Below, piece by piece: positions 31,794 through 41,316 of a stretch of DNA of 64,000 nt. This stretch comes from Pelosinus baikalensis (lineage in GTDB: Bacteria; Bacillota; Negativicutes; DSM-13327): positions 1 through 64,000 of the forward strand of contig NZ_JAJHJB010000023.1 of the NCBI RefSeq assembly GCF_020819555.1, given 5' to 3'. Each line of letters opens with the position of its first letter. The stretch's first letter is position 1. The notes under the pieces were generated by a model that had not been told where the DNA came from, did not search any database, and saw only the letters and a list, made by a program, of their open reading frames with translations. Position numbers and translations under genes: made by a program.

Positions 31794-31911
31794 AAGCATA
31801 GAAAAGTCCTTTAAGGAGGACGTTAACACGTTCAAAAGCTTTTAATTTTGTATAAATTCTTTTTATCGTGGCAATAATAGGCTCATTACGTTTGTACCTA
31901 ATGAGGTAAAG

Positions 31912-32298
31912 ATGGCTTATGTAATTGGTTGTCTCATGGCGGCACTGAGCTTTTTATTAAATAAGATATTATTAAAATATGTGGGAATGAAAGCGGTTAT
32001 TAGCTATAGTCCAGTAGTCGAAGAAGTAACGAAGAGCCTTTGTTCTTATTATCTAGCTGCAGATATTTTAGTGACTCACGTGGTATTTGGAATATTAGAA
32101 GCAGGTTATGACTGGTATAATACCGCCGATGGAAAACGAGGTAAATGGGCCGCATTAGTCAGTATTATCGGCCATAGTCTATTTGGATGTTTGACTCTTT
32201 TGGGACTATACATAAGCAGCAGTATTTGGATTGCCATACTCGTGGCAAGTTGTGTACATGTAATGTGGAATGTTACCTTAATCCGTTTGTCGTCTTAA
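31912..32298 (+). CDS. Small membrane protein, PrsW-like
   Basis: The 128 residues carry about four membrane spans with polar motifs EEVTK, FGILEAGYDW, GHSLFG and HVMWN in or near the membrane. Such spaced Glu and His motifs recall PrsW-type intramembrane proteases, though the protein is shorter than most and the match is uncertain. The ATG follows GAGGTAAAG. It lies 59 bases upstream of fin; in Bacillus PrsW acts on an anti-sigma factor, which makes the adjacency to fin suggestive but unproven. Confidence 0.5.
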   Translation: MAYVIGCLMAALSFLLNKILLKYVGMKAVISYSPVVEEVTKSLCSYYLAADILVTHVVFGILEAGYDWYNTADGKRGKWAALVSIIGHSLFGCLTLLGLYISSSIWIAILVASCVHVMWNVTLIRLSS

Positions 32299-32357
32299 AG
32301 ATGAAATACCACCTCTTCTCAATGCGGACTCATTATCGAAAAGGAGGAAGCCCTTTT

Positions 32358-32597
32358 ATGAAAATATTTTATAATTGTGCCCATTGTGGGGCTGCGATTG
32401 ATGTAATTGAAGTAGATCAAGTTGATGAAGTTAAGTTTGGTTTTGATTGCTTGACGGCTGAAGAGCGTCAAGATATAATAAAAGTTGATGTGAAAGAAAA
32501 TACCATGCATGTTCATTCCTTGTGCGATAAGTGTATAGAGACCTTAGGACTTGATGAAAAAAAAGCGGTTCAACAGCAAATCAATTTTCTACATTAA
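32358..32597 (+). CDS. fin: Anti-sigma-F factor Fin family protein (YabK)
   Basis: This 79-residue zinc-ribbon protein has YNCAHCGAAI at the N-terminus and HVHSLCDKCIETL at the C-terminus, giving four cysteines, with VDEVKFGFDCLTAEERQDII between. Fin binds sigma-F in the forespore and helps the switch to sigma-G. The ATG at 32358 follows AAAGGAGGAAG. The position immediately upstream of mfd matches Bacillus yabK-mfd and supports the call. Confidence 0.85.
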   Translation: MKIFYNCAHCGAAIDVIEVDQVDEVKFGFDCLTAEERQDIIKVDVKENTMHVHSLCDKCIETLGLDEKKAVQQQINFLH

Positions 32598-32647
32598 AAA
32601 AATGGATTAAATCAATAAGGTTCGAAGTATAATGAAGTAATGATGCA

Positions 32648-32677
32648 GGGCTTTAGCAACAGCTAAAGCCCCTTTTT
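32648..32677 (+). terminator. Terminator between fin and mfd
   Basis: GGGCTTTAGC pairs with GCTAAAGCCCC followed by TTTTT. Confidence 0.8.
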
Positions 32678-32764
32678 ACCTTTTCACTTTAAGACTCCGA
32701 ACGGTTTTTTCTATGCACGTAATTGTACAGTATGAAATGCTTTCTTATAATAGGAAGAGGTGCT

Positions 32765-35700
32765 ATGAACAAATTATTTGAAATTATGAAACAAGATCCT
32801 GGAATGAAGCGGGTTATTGCCGTTTCGCAATTGACTGTGAGTCAAAGTCAAATCTATGGCGTAACAGGTGTGCAAAAAAGTGCATTATTAGCAGCCGCGT
32901 ATCAGTCTGCTCCTAAGCCTACTGTGATTGTTACTGGTAATCATGAGTCGGTAGAACAGCTGCGCGCAGATTTTGCCACGTTGCTTCCCAATACCCTTGT
33001 TCTCGAACTGCCGGCTTTAGATATTATTACATTTACAGCGGTTGCAAAAGGTGTTGAGTTAGCAGCTCGGCGCATGGATATCTTGGGGCGTCTGATCCGA
33101 GGGGAAAATATAATCGTTTTAGCCACGCCTGAGGCAGCAATGCAAAGAGTACTGCCCCGAGAACACTTTGAAAATAATCGCATTACAATTAGTAACGGAT
33201 CAGAAATGATACGTGAAGACTTGCTGGAGTCGCTGGTACGTTTTGGTTACGAACGGGTGGATCAAGTAGAGGGGCTCGGTCAGTTTAGTGCCAGAGGCGG
33301 TATTGTTGATATTTTCCCCATCAGCAGTAAAGTCCCGATTCGTTTAGAGTTATTTGGTGATGAGGTGGATTCCCTGCGGGAGTTTGATCTTGCCTCACAG
33401 CGATCTATGCACGCGGTAGAGCAAGTGGATATTCTTCCTTTATCTGAGATTGAAAAAAGTGGAACTCCAACGGTGTTTTTATCTTATTTACCAGCGATTT
33501 CAACCATTGTGTTTGACGAGACTGCTCGCATCCGCGAACAGATGGGCAAACTAGTGAAGGAAAATCCAGAGATTAAGAAAAGCACCTTTATGTGGTCAGA
33601 TATAGTAACGGTGGCAGTGCATTACAATGTGTTATATATTTCCTTGATGCTGCAAAAGATTCCTTATACCCAGCCTAATGAAATTATTAGTATTACAGCC
33701 AAAGGTATTGTTCCTTTTCATCGTCAAATGGATATGCTGATTGCTGAATTAAAAAATTGCCAGGAGCATAAGTCTTATCCTATCATTTTTATGTCCAATC
33801 AAGAGAAGGCCGTATCGTTGCAACATACCTTGACGGAGGAAGGTATTCCTGCCGTTTTTTCTGATGTCATCCATACTCTGACCGAAGGTACTGTATTAAT
33901 AACAGTCGGACTACTCTCAGCAGGCTTTGAACTGCCTCAAGCCCATCTGCTGGTAATTGCAGAAAAAGATATTATGGGCCGCCAGAAGAAAAAACCTCGC
34001 CCCAGAGTAGGGAAAGGTCAACAAATCGCTTATTTTCGTGATATCAAGATTGGCGATTATGTAGTACATATCAATCATGGGATTGGCAAATATGTAGGCG
34101 TAGAAACTCTGATTGTAGGAAATGTACATAAGGATTATCTGCATATTCGTTATGCGGGGGAAGACAAACTCTATGTCCCTACGGATCAGGTACATTTACT
34201 GCAAAAGTACATTGGTTCTGAAGGTGATGCACCTCGTTTAAATAAAATGGGTGGCAGTGATTGGCTAAAGGCAAAGGGCAAAGCAGAAAAAGCAGTAGCA
34301 GATATGGCGAAAGAATTACTGGAGATCTATGCACAAAGAAAGGTTGCATCCGGTTTTGCCTTTGATCCTGATACGCCTTGGCAAAAAGAGTTTGAGGATG
34401 CCTTTCCTTATGAGGAAACACCCGATCAGCTCAGTGCTATTATCGAAATTAAGGGCGATATGGAAAAAAGCCAGCCTATGGATCGTTTATTATGCGGTGA
34501 TGTGGGATTTGGCAAAACAGAGGTGGCCATTCGCGCTGCTTATAAAGCTGTCATGGGCGGTAAACAAGTTGCGATACTTGTACCGACAACTGTGTTAGCT
34601 CAGCAGCATTATCAGACGATTAGTGCTCGCTTTGCTGGCTTTGGTCCAGTAGTAGATGTAATTAGCCGCTTTAGGAATGCAAGAGAGCAGCGAGCTACTG
34701 TTGAGGCACTAGCCAGTGGACAGGTAGATGTATTAATTGGTACCCATCGTATTTTACAATCAGATGTTATATTTAAAAATATTGGACTGCTGATTGTCGA
34801 TGAAGAACAGCGCTTTGGTGTAAAACAAAAAGAAAAATTAAAAAAATGGAGTGCGGGGATTGATGTATTGACATTAAGTGCGACTCCCATTCCTCGTACC
34901 TTGCATATGTCATTAGTCGGTGCAAGAGATATGAGTATTATTGAGACTCCGCCAGAAGAACGATTCCCCGTCCAAAGCTATGTAGTAGAATACAATGAAG
35001 AAGTGATGCGTGATGCAATTAAGCGGGAATTAAAGCGAGGCGGTCAGGTATACTTTGTCTATAATCGAGTACAGACCATTGATAAAATGTACCGCCGCTT
35101 AGCAGAGATGCTGCCCGATGCTAAAATTCGTGTAGCTCATGGACAAATGCCGGAAGAAATGTTAGAACAAGCTATGCTTGATTTCTATGAAGGTACTGAT
35201 GATGTATTATTATGTACAAGTATTATTGAAAATGGTCTTGATGTGCCAAATGCGAATACGATTATTGTATATGATGCTGATCATTTTGGTTTGTCTCAGT
35301 TATATCAAATGCGAGGGCGGGTAGGACGATCCCATCGTATGGCTTTTGCTTATTTTACCTACCGCCAGGATAAAGTACTGACAGAGGTTGCAGAAAAGCG
35401 GCTGCAGGCAATAAAAGAATTTGCAGAATTAGGAGCCGGTTTTAAAATTGCTATGCGTGATTTAGAAATCAGGGGAGCTGGTAATTTGTTAGGGTCCCAG
35501 CAGCATGGACATATTGTAAGCGTAGGTTTTGAAATGTACTGCCGTTTACTGGATGAAGCCGTACAGCAGTTAAAGACAGGGCAGACGTTAGAAGCGCCTG
35601 TTGAACCTGTGCTGGAATTTAATGTAGATGCCTATATAAGTGGCGACTATATTAGTGATGCCATGCATAAAATTGAAATATACCAGCGGATTGCTGCCTG

Positions 35701-36034
35701 CAGAAATGAAAAACATATTTCCGATCTTGTGGATGAATTAATTGATCGTTTTGGGGAACCGCCTAGTTGTGTATTAAATTTGCTTGAAGTGGTGAAAATT
35801 AAAAATTTCTCCAGGGCCATTGGTATTCGTTCTGTGATTCAACAGCCCAATTATATAGAAGTAGCATTTATTGATAAACCAAATGTTAAACCTGAGCAGA
35901 TCATGGCATTGAAAGAAGCATTTCCTGCTCGTGTTATGATTTATCCTGAAGGTATTCGACTCAAGACCGTACAAATTAGCAATGATAAATTACTGAATTG
36001 GCTAGTCAAAGTATTTACAACTTTGGTTTCCTAA
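32765..36034 (+). CDS. mfd: Transcription-repair coupling factor Mfd
   Basis: This 1089-residue protein displaces stalled RNA polymerase and recruits UvrA. In order it has the UvrB-like N-terminal module, the RNA-polymerase interaction domain (GDYVVHINHGIGKYVG, about residue 430), a RecG-like SF2 motor with Walker A CGDVGFGKTE (about 577), DEEQRFG (about 679), LSATPIPRTLHM, QMRGRVGRS, and the C-terminal TRCF domain. The ATG at 32765 follows AGGAAGAGGTGCT; the longer reading upstream lacks a binding site. Full length, monocistronic between terminator and spoVT. Confidence 0.97.
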   Translation: MNKLFEIMKQDPGMKRVIAVSQLTVSQSQIYGVTGVQKSALLAAAYQSAPKPTVIVTGNHESVEQLRADFATLLPNTLVLELPALDIITFTAVAKGVELAARRMDILGRLIRGENIIVLATPEAAMQRVLPREHFENNRITISNGSEMIREDLLESLVRFGYERVDQVEGLGQFSARGGIVDIFPISSKVPIRLELFGDEVDSLREFDLASQRSMHAVEQVDILPLSEIEKSGTPTVFLSYLPAISTIVFDETARIREQMGKLVKENPEIKKSTFMWSDIVTVAVHYNVLYISLMLQKIPYTQPNEIISITAKGIVPFHRQMDMLIAELKNCQEHKSYPIIFMSNQEKAVSLQHTLTEEGIPAVFSDVIHTLTEGTVLITVGLLSAGFELPQAHLLVIAEKDIMGRQKKKPRPRVGKGQQIAYFRDIKIGDYVVHINHGIGKYVGVETLIVGNVHKDYLHIRYAGEDKLYVPTDQVHLLQKYIGSEGDAPRLNKMGGSDWLKAKGKAEKAVADMAKELLEIYAQRKVASGFAFDPDTPWQKEFEDAFPYEETPDQLSAIIEIKGDMEKSQPMDRLLCGDVGFGKTEVAIRAAYKAVMGGKQVAILVPTTVLAQQHYQTISARFAGFGPVVDVISRFRNAREQRATVEALASGQVDVLIGTHRILQSDVIFKNIGLLIVDEEQRFGVKQKEKLKKWSAGIDVLTLSATPIPRTLHMSLVGARDMSIIETPPEERFPVQSYVVEYNEEVMRDAIKRELKRGGQVYFVYNRVQTIDKMYRRLAEMLPDAKIRVAHGQMPEEMLEQAMLDFYEGTDDVLLCTSIIENGLDVPNANTIIVYDADHFGLSQLYQMRGRVGRSHRMAFAYFTYRQDKVLTEVAEKRLQAIKEFAELGAGFKIAMRDLEIRGAGNLLGSQQHGHIVSVGFEMYCRLLDEAVQQLKTGQTLEAPVEPVLEFNVDAYISGDYISDAMHKIEIYQRIAACRNEKHISDLVDELIDRFGEPPSCVLNLLEVVKIKNFSRAIGIRSVIQQPNYIEVAFIDKPNVKPEQIMALKEAFPARVMIYPEGIRLKTVQISNDKLLNWLVKVFTTLVS

Positions 36035-36128
36035 GAAGAAAAAGAGACGGTAATCCTAAGATCCCTGTATGCAAATGAAATTTTTGTATTATATACCTGT
36101 TTTTAGAAAATTTTAGGTATCATGTGTG

Positions 36129-36159
36129 TGAATAAAAAAGTCTCGTAAGATATATACTA
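36129..36159 (+). promoter_or_regulatory. Candidate sigma-G promoter of spoVT
   Basis: TGAATA (36129-36134) and TATACTA (36153-36159) are 18 bases apart, close to the sigma-G/sigma-F consensus TGAATA-N17/18-CATACTA. spoVT is a sigma-G gene in Bacillus. Confidence 0.65.
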
Positions 36160-36204
36160 TCACTGAAATCAGATGTCAAAAACTGTAGAAAAGGGGGGAT
36201 ACTG

Positions 36205-36774
36205 GTGAAAGCCACTGGAATTGTAAGAAGAATTGATGACTTAGGCAGAGTTGTAATACCTAAAGAAATTAGGCGAACACTTAGGATTCGCGAAGGTGAT
36301 CCATTGGAGATATATGTTGATCGAGAAGGGGAAGTGATCTTAAAGAAATATTCTCCAGTAAGCGAACTAGGTGATTTTGCAAAGGAATATGCCGATTCGT
36401 TATATGAAGCAGTCGGCCATATCATCTTAATAGCGGACAGAGATACGATAGTTGCTGTCGCTGGTTCTTCAAAGAAGGAGTTTATGAATAAACCGTTAGG
36501 ATCAGCTCTGGAAAAAGTTATGGAAGATCGTAAAGCGGTTTTATTGAACAATCTTGCAGAAGCCAAAGGCTCTAAGGGCTCGATTATTGACTCTGGTGAA
36601 GAAGAAGAGGTATCAAAATTTACTGCTGAAGTCATTGCACCGATTATTGTAGAAGGGACTTCCATTGGTGCAGTGGTTATTTGCACGAAGCAGCAAGGAG
36701 TGCAAATGAGTGAAATGGAAGTAAAATTAGCAGAAACTGCTGCAGGATTCTTAGCAAAACAAATGGCCACATAA
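36205..36774 (+). CDS. spoVT: Stage V sporulation protein T (SpoVT)
   Basis: The 189 residues have an N-terminal AbrB-type swapped-hairpin DNA-binding domain (MKATGIVRRIDDLGRVVIPK, RRTLRIREGDPLEIYVDREG) and a C-terminal GAF-like domain. It modulates forespore genes, including germination genes, late in sporulation. The GTG start lies behind AAAGGGGGG. Its place between mfd and spoVB matches Bacillus. A candidate forespore promoter lies at 36129. Confidence 0.95.
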   Translation: MKATGIVRRIDDLGRVVIPKEIRRTLRIREGDPLEIYVDREGEVILKKYSPVSELGDFAKEYADSLYEAVGHIILIADRDTIVAVAGSSKKEFMNKPLGSALEKVMEDRKAVLLNNLAEAKGSKGSIIDSGEEEEVSKFTAEVIAPIIVEGTSIGAVVICTKQQGVQMSEMEVKLAETAAGFLAKQMAT

Positions 36775-36788
36775 TAATGAAAGTTGTA

Positions 36789-36821
36789 AAAAGTAGCGGA
36801 CACAGATTCGCTACTTTTTTG
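36789..36821 (+). terminator. Terminator of spoVT
   Basis: AAAAAGTAGCG pairs with CGCTACTTTTTT. Confidence 0.85.
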
Positions 36822-36824
36822 TTC

Positions 36825-36864
36825 TTTCTTCGCGTCTTTGCGGCTTAAAATATTTTATTTTTAC
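36825..36864. repeat. Dispersed imperfect palindrome, copy C (fragment)
   Basis: TTCTTCGCGTCTTTGCGGCT followed by TAAAATATTTTATTTTT is the right end of the repeat family. Confidence 0.45.
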
Positions 36865-36958
36865 AAAAGAAGTATTAGCAGTAATTGTATTTTGCGATAA
36901 TATAATGTTCATCTTCTGAATAAGTAGTAATAGGAATGCTTTAGGAGGAAGAAATTAC

Positions 36959-38560
36959 GTGAGTAAAGATACATTTTTAAAAGGGGCATTCATTTTAACC
37001 CTTGCTGGCGTTGTGGTAAAAATAATTGGTTCGGTAAATCGCATCCTTCTCTCCCGTTTATTAGGGGGCGAAGGAATTGGATTATACCAGATGGCATATC
37101 CAATTTACTTACTAGCCTTGAGTATTTCATCTGCCGGTATTCCGGTGGCTATTTCTATTATTGTTGCTGAGAAAGTGGCCTTATCTGACTTTCGCGGTGC
37201 AAATCGGGTATTTCGCATTTCATTAGGCTTATTAACGATAACGGGAATTGTTTTTACATTTCTATTATATTTTGGTGCTGGATGGTTGGTTGAAAATCAA
37301 TTTGTACGTGATCCTCGTGCGTATTACGCGATTGCTGCTTTGGCTCCAGCTATATTCTTCGTTACGATTTTATCTAGTTATCGTGGTTATTTCCAAGGAT
37401 TGCAGATGATGACACCTACAGCTGTATCGCAAATTTTTGAACAGCTGATTCGAGTCGTAACCATGGTATTTTTAGCTTTTTACTTATTACCCATTGGTCT
37501 TGAATATGCAGCTGCTGGTGCCAGTTTTGGTGCAGGACCTGGTGCCTTAGCCGGCTTAGTGGTATTAATGTACTATTATTGGCGGCATAGTACCGCATTA
37601 AAAGCAAAAATAGCAATGCAGCCGATTATAAAACAAGAAGCAAGCGGGAAAATTATTTCGCGGATTGTAAAATTGGCCCTGCCTGTGTCACTGGCAAATA
37701 TTATGCTGCCAATCGTGTCTAGCATTGACTTGTTAATTGTACCGGCGCGGTTAGAAAATGCCGGCTATACGGTAGGTCAGGCAACGGAATTGTTTGGATA
37801 CCTGACGGGCATGGCAATTGCTCTTATCAATGTACCCACTATTTTGACGGGATCATTGGCATCTAGCTTGGTCCCTGCCATATCGGAAGCCTTTACTCTG
37901 AAAGATCACAAGCGAATCTATCAGCGCACAGCTATGGCGATGCGATTTGCCAATTTAATTACCATACCCAGTTTTGTCGGGATGTTTCTGCTGGCTACAC
38001 CGATATCGCAAATGCTGTATGGTACGCCCAATGCTGGAGTACCAATCGCCATATTATCAGGTGGTGTCATTATGCTGGGGATTCATCAGGTTACGACGGG
38101 AGTATTGCAGGGATTAGGGTATACAGCGATTCCTCTTATTAATATGATGATCTCCGCTGCTGTAAAAATTGTTATGAGCTGGACATTAACTGCGATACCT
38201 TCTTTTGGCATAAAAGGCGCTGCTTGGGCGACAAACGTTGATTTTGCCTTGGCTGCTCTTTTGAATATGTATTTTGTATATCGCTATGTAGGGTTTAGCA
38301 TCAATATAAAAGATACGATAAAGACGGTTGCTGCTGCCATTATTATGGGCGCTACGGTTTTGTTAACCTATGATGCGGTGATGTTAAAAACCTTGCATAA
38401 TACAATGGCAACCTTGGCTTCTGTTTGTATAGGTGGTATAGTATACAGTATTGTTCTTTTATTATTAGGAGGTATAGAGCAGCAGGATATCGAAAAACTA
38501 CCTAAAATAGGTAGCAAAATAGCTCGTTTATTAGGTAAAATAGGTATATTACGAAAATAA
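36959..38560 (+). CDS. Polysaccharide/lipid flippase of the SpoVB/MATE-like family
   Basis: This 533-residue membrane protein with about 14 spans belongs to the MOP superfamily SpoVB/YabM group (FLKGAFILTLAGVVVKIIGS, NRILLSRLLGGEGIGLYQMA near the N-terminus). Such proteins move lipid-linked precursors for cortex or cell-wall synthesis. The GTG start follows AGGAGG. In Bacillus yabM holds this same place between spoVT and yabN, so it is the positional equivalent of YabM rather than SpoVB itself. Confidence 0.88.
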   Translation: MSKDTFLKGAFILTLAGVVVKIIGSVNRILLSRLLGGEGIGLYQMAYPIYLLALSISSAGIPVAISIIVAEKVALSDFRGANRVFRISLGLLTITGIVFTFLLYFGAGWLVENQFVRDPRAYYAIAALAPAIFFVTILSSYRGYFQGLQMMTPTAVSQIFEQLIRVVTMVFLAFYLLPIGLEYAAAGASFGAGPGALAGLVVLMYYYWRHSTALKAKIAMQPIIKQEASGKIISRIVKLALPVSLANIMLPIVSSIDLLIVPARLENAGYTVGQATELFGYLTGMAIALINVPTILTGSLASSLVPAISEAFTLKDHKRIYQRTAMAMRFANLITIPSFVGMFLLATPISQMLYGTPNAGVPIAILSGGVIMLGIHQVTTGVLQGLGYTAIPLINMMISAAVKIVMSWTLTAIPSFGIKGAAWATNVDFALAALLNMYFVYRYVGFSINIKDTIKTVAAAIIMGATVLLTYDAVMLKTLHNTMATLASVCIGGIVYSIVLLLLGGIEQQDIEKLPKIGSKIARLLGKIGILRK

Positions 38561-38598
38561 TAAAAAATTTACTTTAATTATGAATATGAGGCGATAAT

Positions 38599-40056
38599 GT
38601 GGGAGAAATTACAATTGTAGGATTAGGACCCGGTTCTTTTGGTCTTATCACCGTAGAGACCTTAGAATTATTAAAGACTGCAGAAAAATTGCTTTTGCGT
38701 ACTGCAAAGCATCCAACTGTAGCAGCAATGTTGGAACGTGGTATTGCATTTACTAGTTATGACTATGTTTATGAGGAGAAGACGTCATTTGAGGAAGTTT
38801 ACGAGACGATCGCTCATGACTGTTTACGTCAGGCAGCACTGGGAAAAAAAGTAGTATATGCTGTACCAGGCAGCCCTCTTGTAGCAGAGAAAACAGTGAT
38901 GCTAATTCGACAATTGGCAGGTGAACAGGGGATTGCCGTTAGGATTTTGCCTGGGATGAGTTTTCTGGAAGTCTTATACACAAGACTTGCCATAGATCCC
39001 ATTGAAGGCATTACGGTACTGGATGCTGCTGATTTAGCATCCCTGCCTCCAGAGTTAATGACTGCTTTAGTGGTAACACAAGTCTACAATCATTACGTTG
39101 CTTCAGAGGCTAAACTGGTGTTAATGGAATATTACCCCGATGACTATGAAGTGATCGTTGTGAAAAATTTGGGATTACCAGATGAACAGTTACTAACAGT
39201 ACCTTTGTTCGAAATGGATAGAGTGCAGGAGATTGATCATCTTACCAGTGTGTATGTGCCGCGCCGCAGTACTGCAGTTAAACGGTTTTCATTAGATCCT
39301 ATACTCGATGTGATGGCTAAGCTTCGCTCGAATGAGGGATGTGTATGGGATATTGAGCAAACCCACTCCAGTCTTAGACGGTATATTGTGGAGGAGGTTT
39401 ATGAAGTCCTAGAGGCCATTGATTTACAACAAGGAGAATTATTATGTGAAGAGCTAGGAGATTTGCTATTACAGATTGTATTTCATGCCCGCATTGCAGA
39501 AGAAGCAAAGGTATTTACCATGCAGCAGGTAATTGACGGCATTTCAGAGAAAATGATACGTCGTCATCCTCATGTATTTGGTGATACAAGCGTCCGAGAC
39601 GCAGGCGAGGTGGTGCTAAACTGGGATGCGATAAAAAAGCAGGAGCACGGTCATGAGAGACCGTCTGTGCTTGATGGTATACCGAAGGGACTGCCAAGTC
39701 TCATGAGAGCTTACAAACTACAAGCGAAAGCTGCTAAAGTCGGATTTGACTGGGATAGGATTGAGCCTGTGTGGGACAAGATATATGAAGAACTGGAGGA
39801 ACTCAAAGATGCCTGTGCCCAAGGACAAGCTATTAACATGGAAGCTGAGTTAGGAGATGTAATATTTTCAATTGTAAATTTGGCGAGATTTTTAAAAATT
39901 GATGGTGAAGTTGCCTTAAATACCACCAATAATAAGTTTCGCCGTAGGTTTTTATACATTGAAAAGGTAATGAAGGAAAAAAAGCTAAAATGGGAGAATA
40001 TGTCACTAAAACAGCTTGATTTTCTCTGGGAAGAGGCGAAAAGTAACAAAATATAA
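38599..40056 (+). CDS. yabN: Tetrapyrrole methylase-MazG fusion protein (YabN)
   Basis: The 485-residue fusion has an N-terminal tetrapyrrole methylase-like domain (ITIVGLGPGSFGLIT, YAVPGSPLVAEKT) and a C-terminal MazG nucleoside triphosphate pyrophosphohydrolase with two MazG repeats (EEVYEVLEAI, EELGDLLLQIVFHARIAEE, ELGDVIFSIVNLARF). The usual GCPWD of MazG reads GCVWD here. It removes non-canonical NTPs, while the methylase half has no known activity. GTG start; it lies between the flippase and hup as in many clostridia. Confidence 0.93.
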   Translation: MGEITIVGLGPGSFGLITVETLELLKTAEKLLLRTAKHPTVAAMLERGIAFTSYDYVYEEKTSFEEVYETIAHDCLRQAALGKKVVYAVPGSPLVAEKTVMLIRQLAGEQGIAVRILPGMSFLEVLYTRLAIDPIEGITVLDAADLASLPPELMTALVVTQVYNHYVASEAKLVLMEYYPDDYEVIVVKNLGLPDEQLLTVPLFEMDRVQEIDHLTSVYVPRRSTAVKRFSLDPILDVMAKLRSNEGCVWDIEQTHSSLRRYIVEEVYEVLEAIDLQQGELLCEELGDLLLQIVFHARIAEEAKVFTMQQVIDGISEKMIRRHPHVFGDTSVRDAGEVVLNWDAIKKQEHGHERPSVLDGIPKGLPSLMRAYKLQAKAAKVGFDWDRIEPVWDKIYEELEELKDACAQGQAINMEAELGDVIFSIVNLARFLKIDGEVALNTTNNKFRRRFLYIEKVMKEKKLKWENMSLKQLDFLWEEAKSNKI

Positions 40057-40160
40057 AGAATTTGGGATTTTTTTAGTATTTTTTTAAAATCTAGACAGGA
40101 ATAAAAAAAATGATAGCGAATAAGCTATTCGTAACGATTTTTCATAAGGAGGCTATTTTT

Positions 40161-40436
40161 GTGAATAAAACTGAATTAATTGCAAGTGTTGCAGAAAAAG
40201 CGGGTTTGACTAAGAAGGATGCTGAGAAAGCAATCAATGCTTTATTTGTTAGTGTTGAGGAAGCTTTGGCACAACAAGATAAAGTCCAAATCATTGGATT
40301 TGGAACTTTTGAAGTAAAAACACGTGAAGAAAGAAAAGGTCGTAACCCACAAACAGGCGCTGAAATTACAATTCCAGCATCTAAAAATCCAGTTTTCAAA
40401 GCTGGTAAAGGCTTAAAAGACGTAGTAAATAAATAA
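40161..40436 (+). CDS. hup: DNA-binding protein HU
   Basis: This 91-residue HU has NKTELIASVAEKAGLTKKDA, then FGTFEVKTREERKGRNPQTG, then IPASKNPVFKAGKGLKDVV. It is a complete histone-like protein. The GTG at 40161 follows AAGGAGG. It follows mazG as in other anaerobic spore formers; the S4-domain yabO gene that commonly comes next is missing. Confidence 0.97.
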   Translation: MNKTELIASVAEKAGLTKKDAEKAINALFVSVEEALAQQDKVQIIGFGTFEVKTREERKGRNPQTGAEITIPASKNPVFKAGKGLKDVVNK

Positions 40437-40451
40437 ATTTTAGATAAATAG

Positions 40452-40484
40452 AAACCAGGTTAATATAACCTGGTTTTTATTTTA
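40452..40484 (+). terminator. Terminator of hup
   Basis: AAACCAGGTT pairs with AACCTGGTTTTTATTTT. Confidence 0.85.
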
Positions 40485-40498
40485 AGGAAGTGAAGTAT

Positions 40499-41194
40499 AT
40501 GATAAGCAACATATTGGTAGTTGATGATGAGCCTTCAATCGTAGAACTAATTGAGTTTAACTTGCAAAAAACAGGTTACCACGTCCTCAAAGCAGAGAAT
40601 GGCCATGAGGCATTGCAGTTGGTTAGAACCAATAAGCCTGATTTGATTATACTGGATCTAATGATTCCCGATATTGATGGTATAGAGGTATGCCGCAGAT
40701 TGAAAGGACAGCAGGAAACAGCAGCGATTCCCATTATTATGCTGACAGCCAAAAATGAAGAAGTGGATAAAATTGTGGGCTTAGAGTTAGGCGCAGATGA
40801 TTATATGACCAAACCTTTTAGTCCTCGGGAGCTTATGGCTCGCGTAAAAGCAGTGCTAAGGCGAAGCCATAAAGACAGTGTACAGCACGATGGCGAGTTA
40901 GTTGTTGGCAAACTACGATTGAATTTTTCCAGTTATACGGCATATTTAGATCAAGAGAAGCTAGAGCTTACTCCTAAGGAATATGAGTTATTGAAATTAT
41001 TTATTACAAATGTGGGCAGAGCCTATACACGTGAGCAATTACTGGAGAAGGTATGGGGTTATGAATATTTTGGTGATACTCGTACGGTGGATGTACATGT
41101 ACGTCATCTAAGAGCAAAAATGGCAGCTGAGCCGAAAGTGGCAGAAGCAATTGAGACAGTTCGAGGAGTTGGCTACCGCTTTAGCGAAATTTAA
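40499..41194 (+). CDS. phoB: PhoB/PhoP-type response regulator (OmpR family)
   Basis: The 231 residues have a receiver (VVDDEPSIVELIEFNLQKTG, phosphoacceptor Asp in LIILDLMIPD, KPFSPRELMARVKAVLRR) and a winged-helix domain (LTPKEYELLKLFITNVGRAY, WGYEYFGDTRTVDVHVRHLR). It sits next to pstB and phoU, and a Pho box precedes pstC, so control of phosphate genes is likely. No histidine kinase gene follows it in the window, which is unusual. The ATG at 40499 follows GGAAGTGAAG. Confidence 0.88.
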   Translation: MISNILVVDDEPSIVELIEFNLQKTGYHVLKAENGHEALQLVRTNKPDLIILDLMIPDIDGIEVCRRLKGQQETAAIPIIMLTAKNEEVDKIVGLELGADDYMTKPFSPRELMARVKAVLRRSHKDSVQHDGELVVGKLRLNFSSYTAYLDQEKLELTPKEYELLKLFITNVGRAYTREQLLEKVWGYEYFGDTRTVDVHVRHLRAKMAAEPKVAEAIETVRGVGYRFSEI

Positions 41195-41316
41195 CAAAAA
41201 CATAATAATTGCATAATAATAAGTACCTGCATTTTGTGGTATATTTTCTATATCAATATTTATCTGATGATTAGTTTCGATATATGAAGAATCGCCTAAG
41301 TGGCAGGAGGACATCT

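Noticed and set aside
36120..36803. 227-codon minus-strand frame over spoVT
   Set aside because: Shadow of spoVT, whose AbrB and GAF domains are unambiguous.
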